A stretch of DNA of 64,000 nucleotides from Streptococcus sp. CF8_St5-11 (GTDB taxonomy: Bacteria > Bacillota > Bacilli > Lactobacillales > Streptococcaceae). The translations under genes and the position numbers were made by a program. Below the pieces are notes generated by a model. The model had not been told where the DNA came from and searched no databases. It saw nothing but the letters and a program-made list of their open reading frames with translations. Shown in pieces: positions 47,559-58,280 of this stretch (the stretch's first letter is position 1; the number at the start of each line of letters is the position of its first letter). The stretch is taken from contig NZ_JANCOJ010000006.1 in assembly GCF_024295625.1 (NCBI RefSeq), forward strand, positions 1 through 64,000, written 5' to 3'.

Positions 47559-48188
47559 ATGCAAGCCTTATTTTTTGACTTAGACGGAACATTAGTTGAC
47601 AGTTCCAAGGGAATTACAGAGAGTTTTCAACATACATTCGATACTTTGAAGGTTCCTCAACCCGATCTCAAAACCATCCGTAGTTTTATGGGACCACCTT
47701 TGATTTCTAGTTTTGAAGCTACCCTTCCTGAAACTTTGGTAGATCAAGCCGTAACTATCTATCGCCAGTATTATCATGAAAAAGGTCAATACAAATCAAC
47801 TCTGTTTCCTCAGATAGTAGAAGCTTTGAAAGCATTACATGACGAAAACATTCCTCTTTATGTAACCACTTCAAAACATGAACCAGTTGCTTTACAGATG
47901 TGTCAAGATTTAGGTATCGCTAAATACTTTAAAGGAATTTATGGATCAAATTCAGATCGTATCCACAAAGCCGATGTCATTCGATACGCCTTGTCAATCA
48001 ATGACCTTCCAAAAGAGGAGACAGTGATTATTGGAGACACAAAATTTGACCTCATTGGAGGTCAAGCAGTTGGCATAAAAACCATGGCCGTCACTTGGGG
48101 ATTTGGAGATCTTGATGAGCTACTTCTTTACTCACCAGATTTTATTTGTCACTCTCCACTTGACATTCTTGAGACATTAAAAAAATAG
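47559..48188 (+). CDS. HAD-superfamily phosphatase, PGP/Gph-like
   Basis: The 209-residue product begins MQALFFDLDGTLVDSS: HAD motif I (DLDGT, Asp7 nucleophile) directly at the N-terminus. This shows that the ATG at 47559, preceded by GGAG, is the true start rather than sites inside sdaAA. Motif II (VTTSKH, about 103-108) and motif IV (VIIGDTKFDLIGG, about 155-167) are present, with an alpha-helical cap between. The substrate may be phosphoglycolate or another small phosphate ester; cotranscription with serine dehydratase does not settle it. Confidence 0.87.
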   Translation: MQALFFDLDGTLVDSSKGITESFQHTFDTLKVPQPDLKTIRSFMGPPLISSFEATLPETLVDQAVTIYRQYYHEKGQYKSTLFPQIVEALKALHDENIPLYVTTSKHEPVALQMCQDLGIAKYFKGIYGSNSDRIHKADVIRYALSINDLPKEETVIIGDTKFDLIGGQAVGIKTMAVTWGFGDLDELLLYSPDFICHSPLDILETLKK

Positions 48189-48213
48189 GTTTACAAATTG
48201 TAAACCTATTTTT
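48181..48213. terminator. Bidirectional terminator between HAD and LysM genes
   Basis: Perfect 14-bp stem (48181-48194 with 48200-48213; AAAAATAGGTTTAC), 5-nt loop, U-rich on both strands. Its upper part is also a GTTTACAAATTGTAAAC element (48189-48205). Confidence 0.92.
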
Positions 48214-48864
48214 TTAATAACCCCAAGCTGACAAACCTTGTGAGCTATATGCATTGTATGCAGCCTGGATTTGATCATCAACTGTTGCAGTTGAACCCCA
48301 ACCTGGCATTGTTTGGAACAAGCCACTGGCACCAGAAGCATTTGCTGCATTTACTTGACCATTTGATTCACGGGCAATAATTGCTTCCCAAGTAGAAGCA
48401 GGTACACCAGTCATTTCAGCCATACGAGCAGCTGCATAAGATCCTTGTTCTCCAGCAGTATTCCCATTTGATAGAACAATTCCACCATTTGTTGATTGTG
48501 CAGAAGTCACTGCAGCATTTGCTGCATAAGTTGTTTGTTTTTGAGCAGTTTGTGCTGTTGCAGTTGCTGTAGGTGCACTTTCAGCAGGTTTTGCTTGCTC
48601 TTGTGGAGCAACTTTATCAATCATAGATTTTGAACGCTCACCTAACTCAATAATTTGTCCTGCATAGATCAAATCTTCATTGGTCAGATTGTTAGATGCA
48701 ATAATATTTTCTACTGAAGTGTTATTTTCTAGTGCAATTTTTGATAGAGTATCTCCAGACTTCACTTCGTAAGTTTCAGCATTCACTGTAGCAATACCTG
48801 AAATGAAAAGTGATGCTGCTGAAAGTAGGGAAGTGACTGTCCATTGGAACTTTTTACTGTTCAT
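48214..48864 (-). CDS. Secreted LysM protein with transglycosylase-like domain
   Basis: The 216-residue product starts at ATG 48864 (AAAGGAG upstream). A signal peptide (about 1-29, ending VNA), one LysM domain ([14 protein letters not shown], about 32-75), an Ala/Thr/Gln-rich linker (about 80-130) and a lysozyme-like C-terminal domain (about 138-216) follow. The latter has the transglycosylase-type segment [11 protein letters not shown] with candidate catalytic Glu, then [10 protein letters not shown]. It probably cleaves or remodels peptidoglycan at the division site. The upstream region has several TGTAA(C/T) words reminiscent of WalR half-sites but without the canonical spacing. Confidence 0.85.
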   Translation of the reverse strand: MNSKKFQWTVTSLLSAASLFISGIATVNAETYEVKSGDTLSKIALENNTSVENIIASNNLTNEDLIYAGQIIELGERSKSMIDKVAPQEQAKPAESAPTATATAQTAQKQTTYAANAAVTSAQSTNGGIVLSNGNTAGEQGSYAAARMAEMTGVPASTWEAIIARESNGQVNAANASGASGLFQTMPGWGSTATVDDQIQAAYNAYSSQGLSAWGY

Positions 48865-48967
48865 GAATTCTATTCTCCTTTCGAACATAATTCTATCATA
48901 CACACAAAATGTTACAGTTTATTGTAGAATATATTACAAATGTTACAAGAATATGTGAATTTAATGT

Positions 48968-48993
48968 AAAAAGCGCTTTGTATAGCGCTTTTT
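48968..48993 (-). terminator. Terminator of the ymfF-ecfT operon
   Basis: Perfect 9-bp stem (48968-48976 with 48985-48993; AAAAAGCGC), 8-nt loop, U-tract on the minus strand; 29 bp past the ecfT stop. Confidence 0.85.
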
Positions 48994-49021
48994 CCTTATT
49001 TTTGAACCAATACAACTAGCT

Positions 49022-49819
49022 CTATCCATTTTTTAGATAAAAAACTATCAACATGAGGCACAGAATAACGAGCAATGCCAGGGTATCTTTTACTCCCCAC
49101 TGCAGAGTCCGATAGCGTGTTCGTCCCTCACCGCCTTTGTACCCTCTCGCTTCCATCGCAATTGCTAATGCATCTGCGCGTTTAAAACTAGAAGCAAATA
49201 GAGGAATGAGGATCGGAATAAAGGAACGGATCCTTTTTAATAGATTTCCCTCACCAAAATCAACACCACGTGCCCTTTGCGCATTCATGATTCGATTCGT
49301 ATCATCTACTAAGGTTGGAACAAAGCGCAAACTCATAGATAGCATTAACCCAATCTCATGAGCCGGAACCTTAATAATTTTTAGTGGGGTAAGGATCTTT
49401 TCAACAGCATCTGCTAAACTCAATGGTGTCGTCGTCACGGTTAAAATCGTCGAATAAAAAATGATTAAAATAAATCTACAAAATATGATGGCGGCTTGCA
49501 TCAATCCTTGGTCGGTTAATTTAAAAAACCACCATTGGTACAAAATAGTTCCTTGAGAGGTCGCAAATAATTGAAAAATGGTTGTAAAAGCAATGATAAA
49601 AATCATTGATTTTAAACCTTTAATATAAAAACTAACCGAAATCCTCGTTAGATACATTAAAACAAAAATAAAACCAAAGAGAAGAACATTTGTCTGGATA
49701 TTATTTGCCCAAAACAGAAGAAATATGAATAAAAACATTGAGAGCAACTTCCCACGAGGATCTAGTTGGTGGATAATGGAGTTTCCAGGAATATACCTTC
49801 CTAAAATCATATTATTCAT
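49022..49819 (-). CDS. ecfT: ECF transporter transmembrane subunit EcfT
   Basis: The 265-residue membrane protein couples ATP hydrolysis by EcfA1/EcfA2 to vitamin-binding S components encoded elsewhere. Five or so hydrophobic segments are present. The two Ala-Arg-Gly coupling motifs are visible: [11 protein letters not shown] (about 180) and [11 protein letters not shown] (about 225). It overlaps ecfA2 by 8 bp. Confidence 0.95.
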   Translation of the reverse strand: MNNMILGRYIPGNSIIHQLDPRGKLLSMFLFIFLLFWANNIQTNVLLFGFIFVLMYLTRISVSFYIKGLKSMIFIIAFTTIFQLFATSQGTILYQWWFFKLTDQGLMQAAIIFCRFILIIFYSTILTVTTTPLSLADAVEKILTPLKIIKVPAHEIGLMLSMSLRFVPTLVDDTNRIMNAQRARGVDFGEGNLLKRIRSFIPILIPLFASSFKRADALAIAMEARGYKGGEGRTRYRTLQWGVKDTLALLVILCLMLIVFYLKNG

Positions 49820-50654
49820 GAAGTAACAGCTCCTTTAGTTCCTCAATTTTGATTGGTAGTCTGTCCAGAGGAAGTCCTCTTCGTTTCAATTGAAGAGCAA
49901 AATTCGTAATTTGTGGGACTCCTAATTGAAGTTTTTGTAAATACTCAACCTGTTGAAACACTTCCCCTGGGGATCCGTTTAGGACAAGTTTTCCCGCTTC
50001 TAAAGCAAATACGGTATCAGCAAAATTTGCTACATCATCCATCGTATGAGTTACCAGAACTAGAGTCATCCCATTTTTATGTAATGTTTCAAACAGCGCC
50101 ATCAATTCCTTTCTTCCAGCAGGATCTAGCCCTGCTGTTGGCTCGTCCAATACTAAAATCTCTGGTTCAATAGCTAAAATACCCGCGATCGCAACCCGTC
50201 TCATTTGTCCACCAGATAGTTCAAATGGACTTTTATCATAGATAGACTCTTCTAAACCAACGATCGCTAATTTTTCTTTGGCTATTTCCTCCGCTTTGTC
50301 CTTAGGTACCCCAAAATTTTGTGGTCCAAAGGCTACATCAGCTAGAACAGTTTCCGCAAATAGCTGACTTTCTGGAAATTGAAAAACCAAACCGACTTTT
50401 TTTCTCAGGTACTTCATTTCTTTTGGCTCAGAATGATTATCTAAAACAAAATCTTCAAATTGAATCGTTCCTTTAGTCGGACGCAGTAAACCATTTAGTA
50501 ATTGCAACAAAGTAGACTTGCCACTACCAGTATGCCCGATGATGGCTGTATAAGATCCATCTTTTATTTCCAAACTAATATCAGAAAGCGCCTGCCCTTC
50601 AAAAGGACTTCCCTCTTGATAAGTATAATAGACATTCTTTAAAGAGATTCCCAT
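49812..50654 (-). CDS. ecfA2: ECF transporter ATPase EcfA2
   Basis: The 280-residue CbiO-type ATPase has Walker [10 protein letters not shown] (about 39-47), signature [13 protein letters not shown] (about 145-157) and Walker [13 protein letters not shown]. It pairs with EcfA1 to energise EcfT. Overlaps at both ends (16 bp with ecfA1, 8 bp with ecfT) show tight translational coupling. Confidence 0.95.
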   Translation of the reverse strand: MGISLKNVYYTYQEGSPFEGQALSDISLEIKDGSYTAIIGHTGSGKSTLLQLLNGLLRPTKGTIQFEDFVLDNHSEPKEMKYLRKKVGLVFQFPESQLFAETVLADVAFGPQNFGVPKDKAEEIAKEKLAIVGLEESIYDKSPFELSGGQMRRVAIAGILAIEPEILVLDEPTAGLDPAGRKELMALFETLHKNGMTLVLVTHTMDDVANFADTVFALEAGKLVLNGSPGEVFQQVEYLQKLQLGVPQITNFALQLKRRGLPLDRLPIKIEELKELLLHE

Positions 50655-51463
50655 AGTTGGTCTAATAACTCACTTTCTGTTAGATAATCCTGTTTTAGCG
50701 GAAAATGCGAGCTGAGAGATTCTTGAACCTGCTTACTAAAAGGCTTATCTAGTCCAATCTCATTAAGGTCATTTCTTGAAAACAATTCCCGCGGCGTCAT
50801 AGAAGACTCTAGTTTTCCTTTTTGAAACACCAGTGTTCGATCACTTAAGGCAATTTCGGTTAAATCATGGGTAATGGAGATAATTGTTAATTGAAATTTT
50901 TTCTGAAGTTCTCTCATTACCGCCATTAGATCCTCTCTGCCTTCTGGATCTAACATACTAGTTGCTTCATCAAGGATAATAATAGTTGGTCTCAAGGCGA
51001 TAATACCTGCTATGGCCACCCGTTGCTTTTGACCACCTGACAAACGAGATGGTTCGCGATCTTTAAACTCCAGCATACCAACTTGCTCAATAGCCTTCTC
51101 CACTCGTTGAAGCATTTCTTCCCGTGGAATTCCTTGATTTTCTAAACCAAAGGCAACATCATCTTCTACTGTCGCACCAACAAATTGGTTATCAGGATTC
51201 TGAAATACAATCCCAATTTTACTACGGATTTCCCATATAGTTTCACGAGTCAGTTTTTTTCCATCAATGTAAATCTCACCAGACTCAGCTTCCAAAAGAC
51301 CATCAATCAGGCGTACAACTGTAGATTTCCCACTACCATTGTGTCCAACAATCGAAAGCCACTCTCCTTGTTTCACGTGAAACGAAACCGTGTCAATTTG
51401 ATACTCTTCTACTGTTTTATCGTATCGAAAGGATACATTTTTTAGCTCAATCATCTGTTTCAT
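50639..51463 (-). CDS. ecfA1: ECF transporter ATPase EcfA1
   Basis: The 274-residue CbiO-type ATPase has Walker [10 protein letters not shown] (about 39-47), signature [13 protein letters not shown] (about 141-153) and Walker [16 protein letters not shown], with the Ser-Met variation typical of EcfA1. Its ATG follows the pgsA stop codon with no gap. A parS-like site is embedded at 51369-51384, coding Phe-His-Val-Lys. Confidence 0.95.
   Translation of the reverse strand: MKQMIELKNVSFRYDKTVEEYQIDTVSFHVKQGEWLSIVGHNGSGKSTVVRLIDGLLEAESGEIYIDGKKLTRETIWEIRSKIGIVFQNPDNQFVGATVEDDVAFGLENQGIPREEMLQRVEKAIEQVGMLEFKDREPSRLSGGQKQRVAIAGIIALRPTIIILDEATSMLDPEGREDLMAVMRELQKKFQLTIISITHDLTEIALSDRTLVFQKGKLESSMTPRELFSRNDLNEIGLDKPFSKQVQESLSSHFPLKQDYLTESELLDQLWESL
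51369..51384. promoter_or_regulatory. parS site inside ecfA1
   Basis: TGTTTCACGTGAAACG has the full 14-bp GTTTCACGTGAAAC palindrome of ParB (Spo0J) binding sites, with 15 of 16 bases matching TGTTTCACGTGAAACA. Confidence 0.85.
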
Positions 51464-52003
51464 TTATTTAAATGTGTCTTTAAAGAGATAGCTACTTCCC
51501 TTAAAGTAGTCGTAACCAGAATAAATTGTGAAAATCAATGCAATATAAAGCAACACTTGCCCTGGAAGTGTCCAATGGCAAAGCAAAAAGATAATGGCAA
51601 ACATTTGGCTAAAGGTTTTAATTTTTCCTGGCATGGCTGCAGCAAGAACTGTACCACCTGTCTCAACAAGTAGAAGACGCAAACCAGTAACAGCTAACTC
51701 ACGACAAATGATAACGGCTGCAATCCAAGCAGGAACCATTTTTAATTCAATCATCATGATAAAGGCTGACATGACCAATAATTTATCTGCCATTGGATCG
51801 GCAAATTTACCAAAATTACTCACTACATTCCATTTACGTGCAAGAAAGCCATCTAAATAATCTGTAATACTAGCAATTGCAAAAATAACTGCCGCTACAA
51901 TATGTCCTAAGTAAGAGTGACTTAAACTTAAAATAGCAATAAAAATAGGAATCATTACAACCCGAATTAATGTCAATGCATTAGGAATATTTTCTTTTTT
52001 CAT
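51464..52003 (-). CDS. pgsA: CDP-diacylglycerol--glycerol-3-phosphate 3-phosphatidyltransferase
   Basis: The 179-residue membrane enzyme makes phosphatidylglycerol phosphate. The CDP-alcohol phosphotransferase motif D-G-x2-A-R-x8-G-x3-D-x3-D is complete in DYLDGFLARKWN...GKFADPMADK (about residues 47-72). Four or so transmembrane segments are visible. It lies between rodZ and the ECF genes, as in other streptococci. Confidence 0.96.
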   Translation of the reverse strand: MKKENIPNALTLIRVVMIPIFIAILSLSHSYLGHIVAAVIFAIASITDYLDGFLARKWNVVSNFGKFADPMADKLLVMSAFIMMIELKMVPAWIAAVIICRELAVTGLRLLLVETGGTVLAAAMPGKIKTFSQMFAIIFLLCHWTLPGQVLLYIALIFTIYSGYDYFKGSSYLFKDTFK

Positions 52004-52034
52004 ACTTCCTCCAAAAAATAAACTATCTTTACAT

Positions 52035-52442
52035 CTATTTTACAGATGCTGTAAACTCATAAAAATATACGATATAAATCACAAAGCCAAGGATGGCAAA
52101 ACTCACTAGTAGATAATACAGGATTGGTAACCAGCTCGCTTTCTGTCTTAATTTTCTTGAATGAAGCTCTTCGTCATCTACAAGTATTTCTTCATCAAAT
52201 AACAATTCTTTTCCTTCACGAAAAGCTGTCAATAGGATGGACTCATCTAATCCCAAAGCCCATGCTAACTTTTTAAGATAGATCTGAGCGTAAAAGGGAC
52301 TCGGTAATAGATCAAACTCATCGTTTTCCAACGCTTCTATATAAGGAATTCCAATGGCTGTTTTATTTGACACATCCTGTAAACTTAAGTGTAAATTTAC
52401 TCTTGACAGTCTTAACACTTGACCAATCGTTCTCTTCTTCAT
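52035..52442 (-). CDS. rodZ: Short RodZ-like protein (HTH plus one membrane helix)
   Basis: The 135-residue protein has the RodZ helix-turn-helix (TIGQVLRLSRVNLHLSLQDVS and YLKKLAWALGLD, about 5-72), a charged linker and one membrane helix (about 105-127). It ends with the seven residues EFTASVK, so there is no extracellular domain. Pneumococcal RodZ has about twice this length and a large outer domain. RodZ links the elongation machinery and MreC/D in relatives; no mreCD or pcsB gene follows ecfT here. I cannot say whether the shortness is normal for this species. Confidence 0.8.
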   Translation of the reverse strand: MKKRTIGQVLRLSRVNLHLSLQDVSNKTAIGIPYIEALENDEFDLLPSPFYAQIYLKKLAWALGLDESILLTAFREGKELLFDEEILVDDEELHSRKLRQKASWLPILYYLLVSFAILGFVIYIVYFYEFTASVK

Positions 52443-52468
52443 GTTTTCCCTTCTTGATACATTGTTTA

Positions 52469-53743
52469 CTACTTTTGAAAAATCATATAGTCAACCATCT
52501 CAGCCTGGTCGATGAACTGACGCCCTAATTTGATGATATCTTGTAAACTAATACCTTGTAAAATCTTTGGAAGATCATAAGAAGTGCTACCGTCTGAAAA
52601 ATATTCAAACTGAGTGGCACTATACTCAAGCGAATTTAAACCTTGTAAGAAATCACCAAACATTTCGCTTTTAATCGTATCCAAATGTTCCTGATTGACA
52701 TCTGGATCCTTCTCAAATTGTTTGATTGCTGACCTAAATTGATGAGATAGGGACACCGGTTCTTGAGTATCCATTGTCAAAATAACGAAATGAAATAATT
52801 CCTCAACCTCGACTTCAAGTGTCAATGAGTTGTCAATCTTCCCAGCTTCATATAAACTTTGAAACCGTTGCGAAGTCCAACCAAACATCATCGAAAACAG
52901 TAATTTCAACATCAATTTATAACGAAATTTTTCCTCTTCCTTAATGATATCATTTCCTCGAATTCCAATTGCCAACTTAGGAGTAGCAACTTCCATTCTA
53001 CAAGATTGATTCAATCTTACTTCATTTTTTTCTACAGGAAAACGTTCTAACTCAACAGAAGGACGAGGAGAAGTCAGATCATATTTCTTTACTACTTGCA
53101 ATACTTCATCAACATCAAAGTTTCCGATCACTAATAAGTGCATTTGAGAGGGATGATAGAATAGATCAAAGTTTTCACGGAGATTATCTATTGTAATACC
53201 AGAAATAGACTCCCTGGTTCCAGCAATATCATCTGCTAACGGTGTTCCAGGATATAAATTTTCTAAAGCACCAAAAAATAATCGATAGTCTGGACTATCT
53301 TGGTACATTCCAATTTCTTGTTGAATGATTTCTCTTTCCTTTGATACAGATTTTTCTGTAAAGGAAGCCTTTGAAACCATCTCCAATAACAATTGAATAT
53401 TTTCAGGGACCCTTGAAGTTGTTGAGAAAAGATAACTTGTCTTTGTAAAGCTTGTAAAGGCATTACTTTCCGATCCTAAATGAACGAATTTTTTTAAATA
53501 ATCTTGACTATTTTCATCTTCAAATACTTTGTGTTCTAGGAAATGAGCAATTCCTGCAGGATATTGCCTTTCATCACCATTCACTAAAATTCGTGTATCC
53601 ACTGAGCCAAACTTAGTTGTGATTATTCCATAGGTTTCATAATAATCTTCTTTGGGAATTAAATGAATAGTCAACCCATTTGACAAGCGTGTAAAGTATA
53701 CTTGCTCACCAACTGATTCATAATATTTTTCTTTAATTTTCAA
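52469..53743 (-). CDS. M16-family zinc peptidase, YmfH-like
   Basis: The 424-residue protein has the inverted zinc motif H-x-x-E-H in IAHFLEHKVFED (about residues 66-77), and a downstream Glu in the SKEREIIQQEIGMY segment (about 138-151) could be the third ligand. Two M16 halves are expected. In Firmicutes such YmfH proteins act with a YmfF-like partner, encoded 8 bp upstream; B. subtilis and Enterococcus relatives process peptides or pheromone-like signals. The natural substrate here is not known. Confidence 0.88.
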   Translation of the reverse strand: MKIKEKYYESVGEQVYFTRLSNGLTIHLIPKEDYYETYGIITTKFGSVDTRILVNGDERQYPAGIAHFLEHKVFEDENSQDYLKKFVHLGSESNAFTSFTKTSYLFSTTSRVPENIQLLLEMVSKASFTEKSVSKEREIIQQEIGMYQDSPDYRLFFGALENLYPGTPLADDIAGTRESISGITIDNLRENFDLFYHPSQMHLLVIGNFDVDEVLQVVKKYDLTSPRPSVELERFPVEKNEVRLNQSCRMEVATPKLAIGIRGNDIIKEEEKFRYKLMLKLLFSMMFGWTSQRFQSLYEAGKIDNSLTLEVEVEELFHFVILTMDTQEPVSLSHQFRSAIKQFEKDPDVNQEHLDTIKSEMFGDFLQGLNSLEYSATQFEYFSDGSTSYDLPKILQGISLQDIIKLGRQFIDQAEMVDYMIFQK

Positions 53744-53751
53744 TCTTTACA

Positions 53752-54999
53752 CTACTTTCCTTCCATAAAATAAACAGACTGTAAATTAATTGTTTTTGCC
53801 ACTTCAATAATTTCTTCTCTACTAACCTTATCGATGGACTCTAACCACTCTTCTAAAGAAAGGACTTTCTTTCCTAGGATCGTTTTCAAATATTCCCTTT
53901 CAATCAAGGTGTTTTGCCGATCCTGTGCTAATAAGGTCGTATTCACCAACATTTCTTTTGTCAATTGAAGCTCTGACTCTGTAAACTTGCCTCGTTTTAA
54001 ATCATTCAACTGTCTCATAATCAAGGTCATTACTTTCGTACGAGATTCCTTATCAATGCCTGCAAAAACTCTCATGAAGCCTGTAAAAATATCAAAATGG
54101 CTTGAGATTGTATAAGCAAGGCCTTCTTTCTCACGAATTATTTGAAAAAGTCTCGAATGCGAGAAAGCTCCCAGCATCCCATTTAATACAACTAGAGGGA
54201 TATGGAGAGATTCTCCATACTGGGTAGAAAAATGGTAACCTAATTCTAAAATAGATTGTTGGTTTTGTTTTTGCTCTAACTTTTCTCTTACAACATTTGT
54301 AAAAGGTTGTTGATAGGTGACAGACAAATTGTTATCACGTGGCTTGAATTCAAACTGGTTCACTCGATCCACAATAGCGACCTCATTAAAGTCACCTATG
54401 AAAAAGAAGTCAATGTTATCTAATTGGAGCATCTGATGAAACTGTTCAAGAGAACTTTGAGCTGTCTCTTGTCTCACTAAATCAACTTTCCCCAATCTTG
54501 ACATCCCGATTGTTTCGTCTTCAAAAAATAGTTGATTCAATTGCCCATGTGCATAATAATAAGGCTCTTCAATTTCTGACTCCAAATCGGAAATCGTATT
54601 TTTCTTTTCAACGTCAAATGTATCACTGTCAAAGTGATCTTCTACTACCAAAGGTGAAAAGAAGATAGTTTCTATAATGTCCAAAACCTCATCAGTAAGA
54701 ACATTTTTCTTACTCAAAAAGTCATCGCGCACAAAGGAAATATTCAAATCAACATAATGAACACGCCCCCTCTTAGAGACTGAGGTTGACAATTCTACCC
54801 CGTATAGACTCGCTAATTTTTCACGGAATAATTGTGAAGTTGGATATTTTTGATTTGCAGTTTCCATCATACAGGCTACTAAAACACGCGCAGCCACGGT
54901 ATTTTCATCTAATGGCGATGAAAAACGGACCTTAATTTTATTGGTTTTAAATTTTTTTGATTGAAGAAAGTGAAGATTCACGCCCTTTACTAATTCCAT
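53752..54999 (-). CDS. M16-family non-catalytic partner, YmfF-like
   Basis: About 415 residues from ATG 54999 (GAGG 6 nt upstream; TTG 55020 and ATG 55005 are also in frame). The M16 fold is recognisable (RVLVACMMETANQKYPTSQ, GMLGAFSHSRLFQIIREKEGLAYTISS), but no H-x-x-E-H motif is found, so it lacks the zinc site. By analogy with paired M16B enzymes it probably supplies the substrate-binding Arg/Tyr (REKEGLAY) to the YmfH-like subunit. First gene of a long operon reaching ecfT; a TATAAT box lies at 55032-55037. Confidence 0.87.
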   Translation of the reverse strand: MELVKGVNLHFLQSKKFKTNKIKVRFSSPLDENTVAARVLVACMMETANQKYPTSQLFREKLASLYGVELSTSVSKRGRVHYVDLNISFVRDDFLSKKNVLTDEVLDIIETIFFSPLVVEDHFDSDTFDVEKKNTISDLESEIEEPYYYAHGQLNQLFFEDETIGMSRLGKVDLVRQETAQSSLEQFHQMLQLDNIDFFFIGDFNEVAIVDRVNQFEFKPRDNNLSVTYQQPFTNVVREKLEQKQNQQSILELGYHFSTQYGESLHIPLVVLNGMLGAFSHSRLFQIIREKEGLAYTISSHFDIFTGFMRVFAGIDKESRTKVMTLIMRQLNDLKRGKFTESELQLTKEMLVNTTLLAQDRQNTLIEREYLKTILGKKVLSLEEWLESIDKVSREEIIEVAKTINLQSVYFMEGK

Positions 55000-55128
55000 T
55001 TTCATCCTCGTTCTACTCAATAGTAACTTTCATTATAACACGAAATCACACTAAAATCCTAATTCAAACTGTGAAAAAACTCCTCAAATCACTCAACATT
55101 CTCTACCCTAGAAAAACTAAAAATATGG

Positions 55129-55134
55129 TATAAT
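55129..55134 (+). promoter_or_regulatory. Extended -10 promoter of the S4 protein-recF operon
   Basis: TG-G-TATAAT (TG at 55126-55127, hexamer 55129-55134), 20 bp upstream of the start codon. Confidence 0.6.
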
Positions 55135-55154
55135 AACACGCAAAGAGGTGAACT

Positions 55155-55517
55155 ATGAATTACAAATTATTTGATGACTTTATTACATTACAAGCAATCT
55201 TAAAAGAACTCGGTATTATACAGAGTGGTGGTGCAATCAAAGCCTTTCTTCAAGAAAAAGAAGTCTTTGTTAATGGTGAATTAGAACAACGGAGAGGCCG
55301 TAAACTTCGTGTCAATGATCAAATTGACATTCCTGAACTGAACATGACTATCACCATTCTTGAACCTTCTCAAGAAGAAATAGAAGAGCATCTTAAAGAA
55401 AAGGAAGAAAAGGAACGTGTTGCTAAACTTGTCAAGCAACTCAATCAACAACAAAAGAAACAACCGAAAAAGACTAACAAAAAAGAAAAAGCAATTCGCT
55501 TTCCTGGTATCTCCTAA
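55155..55517 (+). CDS. yaaA: S4-domain RNA-binding protein YaaA
   Basis: The 120-residue product has an S4 RNA-binding domain (residues about 10-75; [23 protein letters not shown] and [15 protein letters not shown]) and a Lys/Glu/Gln-rich C-terminal tail. This is the small S4 protein encoded beside recF in most Firmicutes. Its likely partner is ribosomal RNA, but the role is not defined. The stop codon overlaps the recF ATG by 1 nt (TAATG), so recF translation is coupled. Confidence 0.93.
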   Translation: MNYKLFDDFITLQAILKELGIIQSGGAIKAFLQEKEVFVNGELEQRRGRKLRVNDQIDIPELNMTITILEPSQEEIEEHLKEKEEKERVAKLVKQLNQQQKKQPKKTNKKEKAIRFPGIS

Positions 55518-56611
55518 TGTGGTTAAAACAGTTATCCATTCAACATTTTCGTAATTATCAAGAACTTGAAGTCGAGTTTCATCCTGGATTAAATATTTTC
55601 CTAGGTCAAAATGCTCAAGGAAAGACCAATATTCTCGAATCAATTTATTTTCTAGCTTTAACCAGAAGTCATCGAACACGAAATGATAGAGATCTCATCT
55701 ATTTTGAATCCACCGATTTTAAAGTTTCTGGTCAATTACAAAGAGAAACTGGTCCCCTTCCATTAGAAATTTCCTTAACACCAAAAGGTCGGATAACTAA
55801 GGTAAATCATTTGAAACAAGCCAAATTATCGAACTATATTGGCCATATGAATGTTGTCCTTTTCGCACCCGAAGATTTGCAACTGATCAAAGGATCACCT
55901 GCAGGACGTCGAAAGTTTATTGACATTGAATTAGGTCAGATGAAACCTCTCTATTTATCCGACTTATCTCAATACAACCATGTACTGAAACAAAGAAACA
56001 GTTATCTAAAAAATTCAGAAAAAATTGATGCTACATTTTTGGAGGTCTTAGATTCACAACTAGCTAATTTTGGAAGTCGCGTCATCCATCATCGGCTTGA
56101 GTTTATTAAAAAATTAGAAGCTAAAGCAAAAGAAAAACACACTCGACTTTCTGACAACAAAGAAGACCTATCGATTCAATATCAGTCAACTGTTTTTTCT
56201 GAAGAAGGAAATGATATAGAAGAGCAGTTTCTCTCTATGTTGGAAAAAAACCGTCAGAAGGATATTTTTAGGAAAACAACAAGTATTGGGCCTCACAGGG
56301 ATGATTTGGCTTTTTTTATCAATAATATGAATGCTACCTTTGGTAGTCAAGGCCAGCATCGAAGTGTTGTTCTCTCTCTAAAATTAGCAGAAATTGAATT
56401 AATGGAAGAAATCACAAGAGAAAAGCCGATTTTACTACTTGACGATGTCATGAGCGAACTTGACAATTATCGTCAACTTCAACTACTTGAAACCATCTCT
56501 AATAATATTCAAACATTTATTACAACGACCACTCTCGATCATTTAAAAGAACTACCTGAAGAGTTGAAAATTTTCACTGTTCAAGCCGGTCATATCAAAA
56601 CAGCATCTTGA
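55517..56611 (+). CDS. recF: DNA replication and repair protein RecF
   Basis: The 364-residue SMC-like ATPase loads RecA at single-strand gaps. Walker A is [10 protein letters not shown] (about 34-43), the signature motif is [17 protein letters not shown] (about 275-291), and Walker B is [11 protein letters not shown] (about 311-321). The stop codon lies inside the terminator hairpin. recF is here separated from dnaA-dnaN and placed near guaB, as in pneumococcus. Confidence 0.96.
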   Translation: MWLKQLSIQHFRNYQELEVEFHPGLNIFLGQNAQGKTNILESIYFLALTRSHRTRNDRDLIYFESTDFKVSGQLQRETGPLPLEISLTPKGRITKVNHLKQAKLSNYIGHMNVVLFAPEDLQLIKGSPAGRRKFIDIELGQMKPLYLSDLSQYNHVLKQRNSYLKNSEKIDATFLEVLDSQLANFGSRVIHHRLEFIKKLEAKAKEKHTRLSDNKEDLSIQYQSTVFSEEGNDIEEQFLSMLEKNRQKDIFRKTTSIGPHRDDLAFFINNMNATFGSQGQHRSVVLSLKLAEIELMEEITREKPILLLDDVMSELDNYRQLQLLETISNNIQTFITTTTLDHLKELPEELKIFTVQAGHIKTAS

Positions 56612-56640
56612 CAATACTGTCAAGATGCTGTTATTTTTGT
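56602..56640 (+). terminator. Terminator of yaaA-recF
   Basis: Perfect 12-bp stem (56602-56613 with 56618-56629; AGCATCTTGACA), 4-nt loop, then GTTATTTTTG. The stem includes the recF stop codon. Confidence 0.9.
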
Positions 56641-56656
56641 TTACAAATGTGTAAAT
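56639..56656. repeat. GTTTACA...TGTAAAT element abutting the guaB stop codon
   Basis: GTTTACAAATGTGTAAAT, 15 of 18 positions symmetric or shared with the elements at 41317 and 45176. It lies between the convergent recF and guaB genes. Confidence 0.5.
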
Positions 56657-58159
<1,503 letters not shown>

Positions 58160-58193
58160 TTATTTGAGCAAGGCTCGAATTTTTATTGTTAAT

Positions 58194-58221
58194 ATCATAC
58201 CATTCTATCGCAATTTGTCAA
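58194..58221 (-). promoter_or_regulatory. guaB promoter
   Basis: TTGACA (58216-58221) and TATGAT (58194-58199), 16 bp apart on the minus strand, about 55 bp upstream of the start codon. Confidence 0.75.
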
Positions 58222-58280
58222 TCATTTATTGGTAAATTATCAATGAACAGTAAGAAATGTTCGCTATTAATGAAGTCGTT

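Noticed and set aside
48865..48970. WalR (VicR) binding site upstream of the second LysM gene
   Set aside because: Several TGTAA words exist, but none are spaced as TGTWAH-N5-TGTWAH.
55281..55679. 132-codon frame antisense to yaaA/recF
   Set aside because: Phe/Leu-rich reverse complement of the Lys/Glu-rich YaaA tail.
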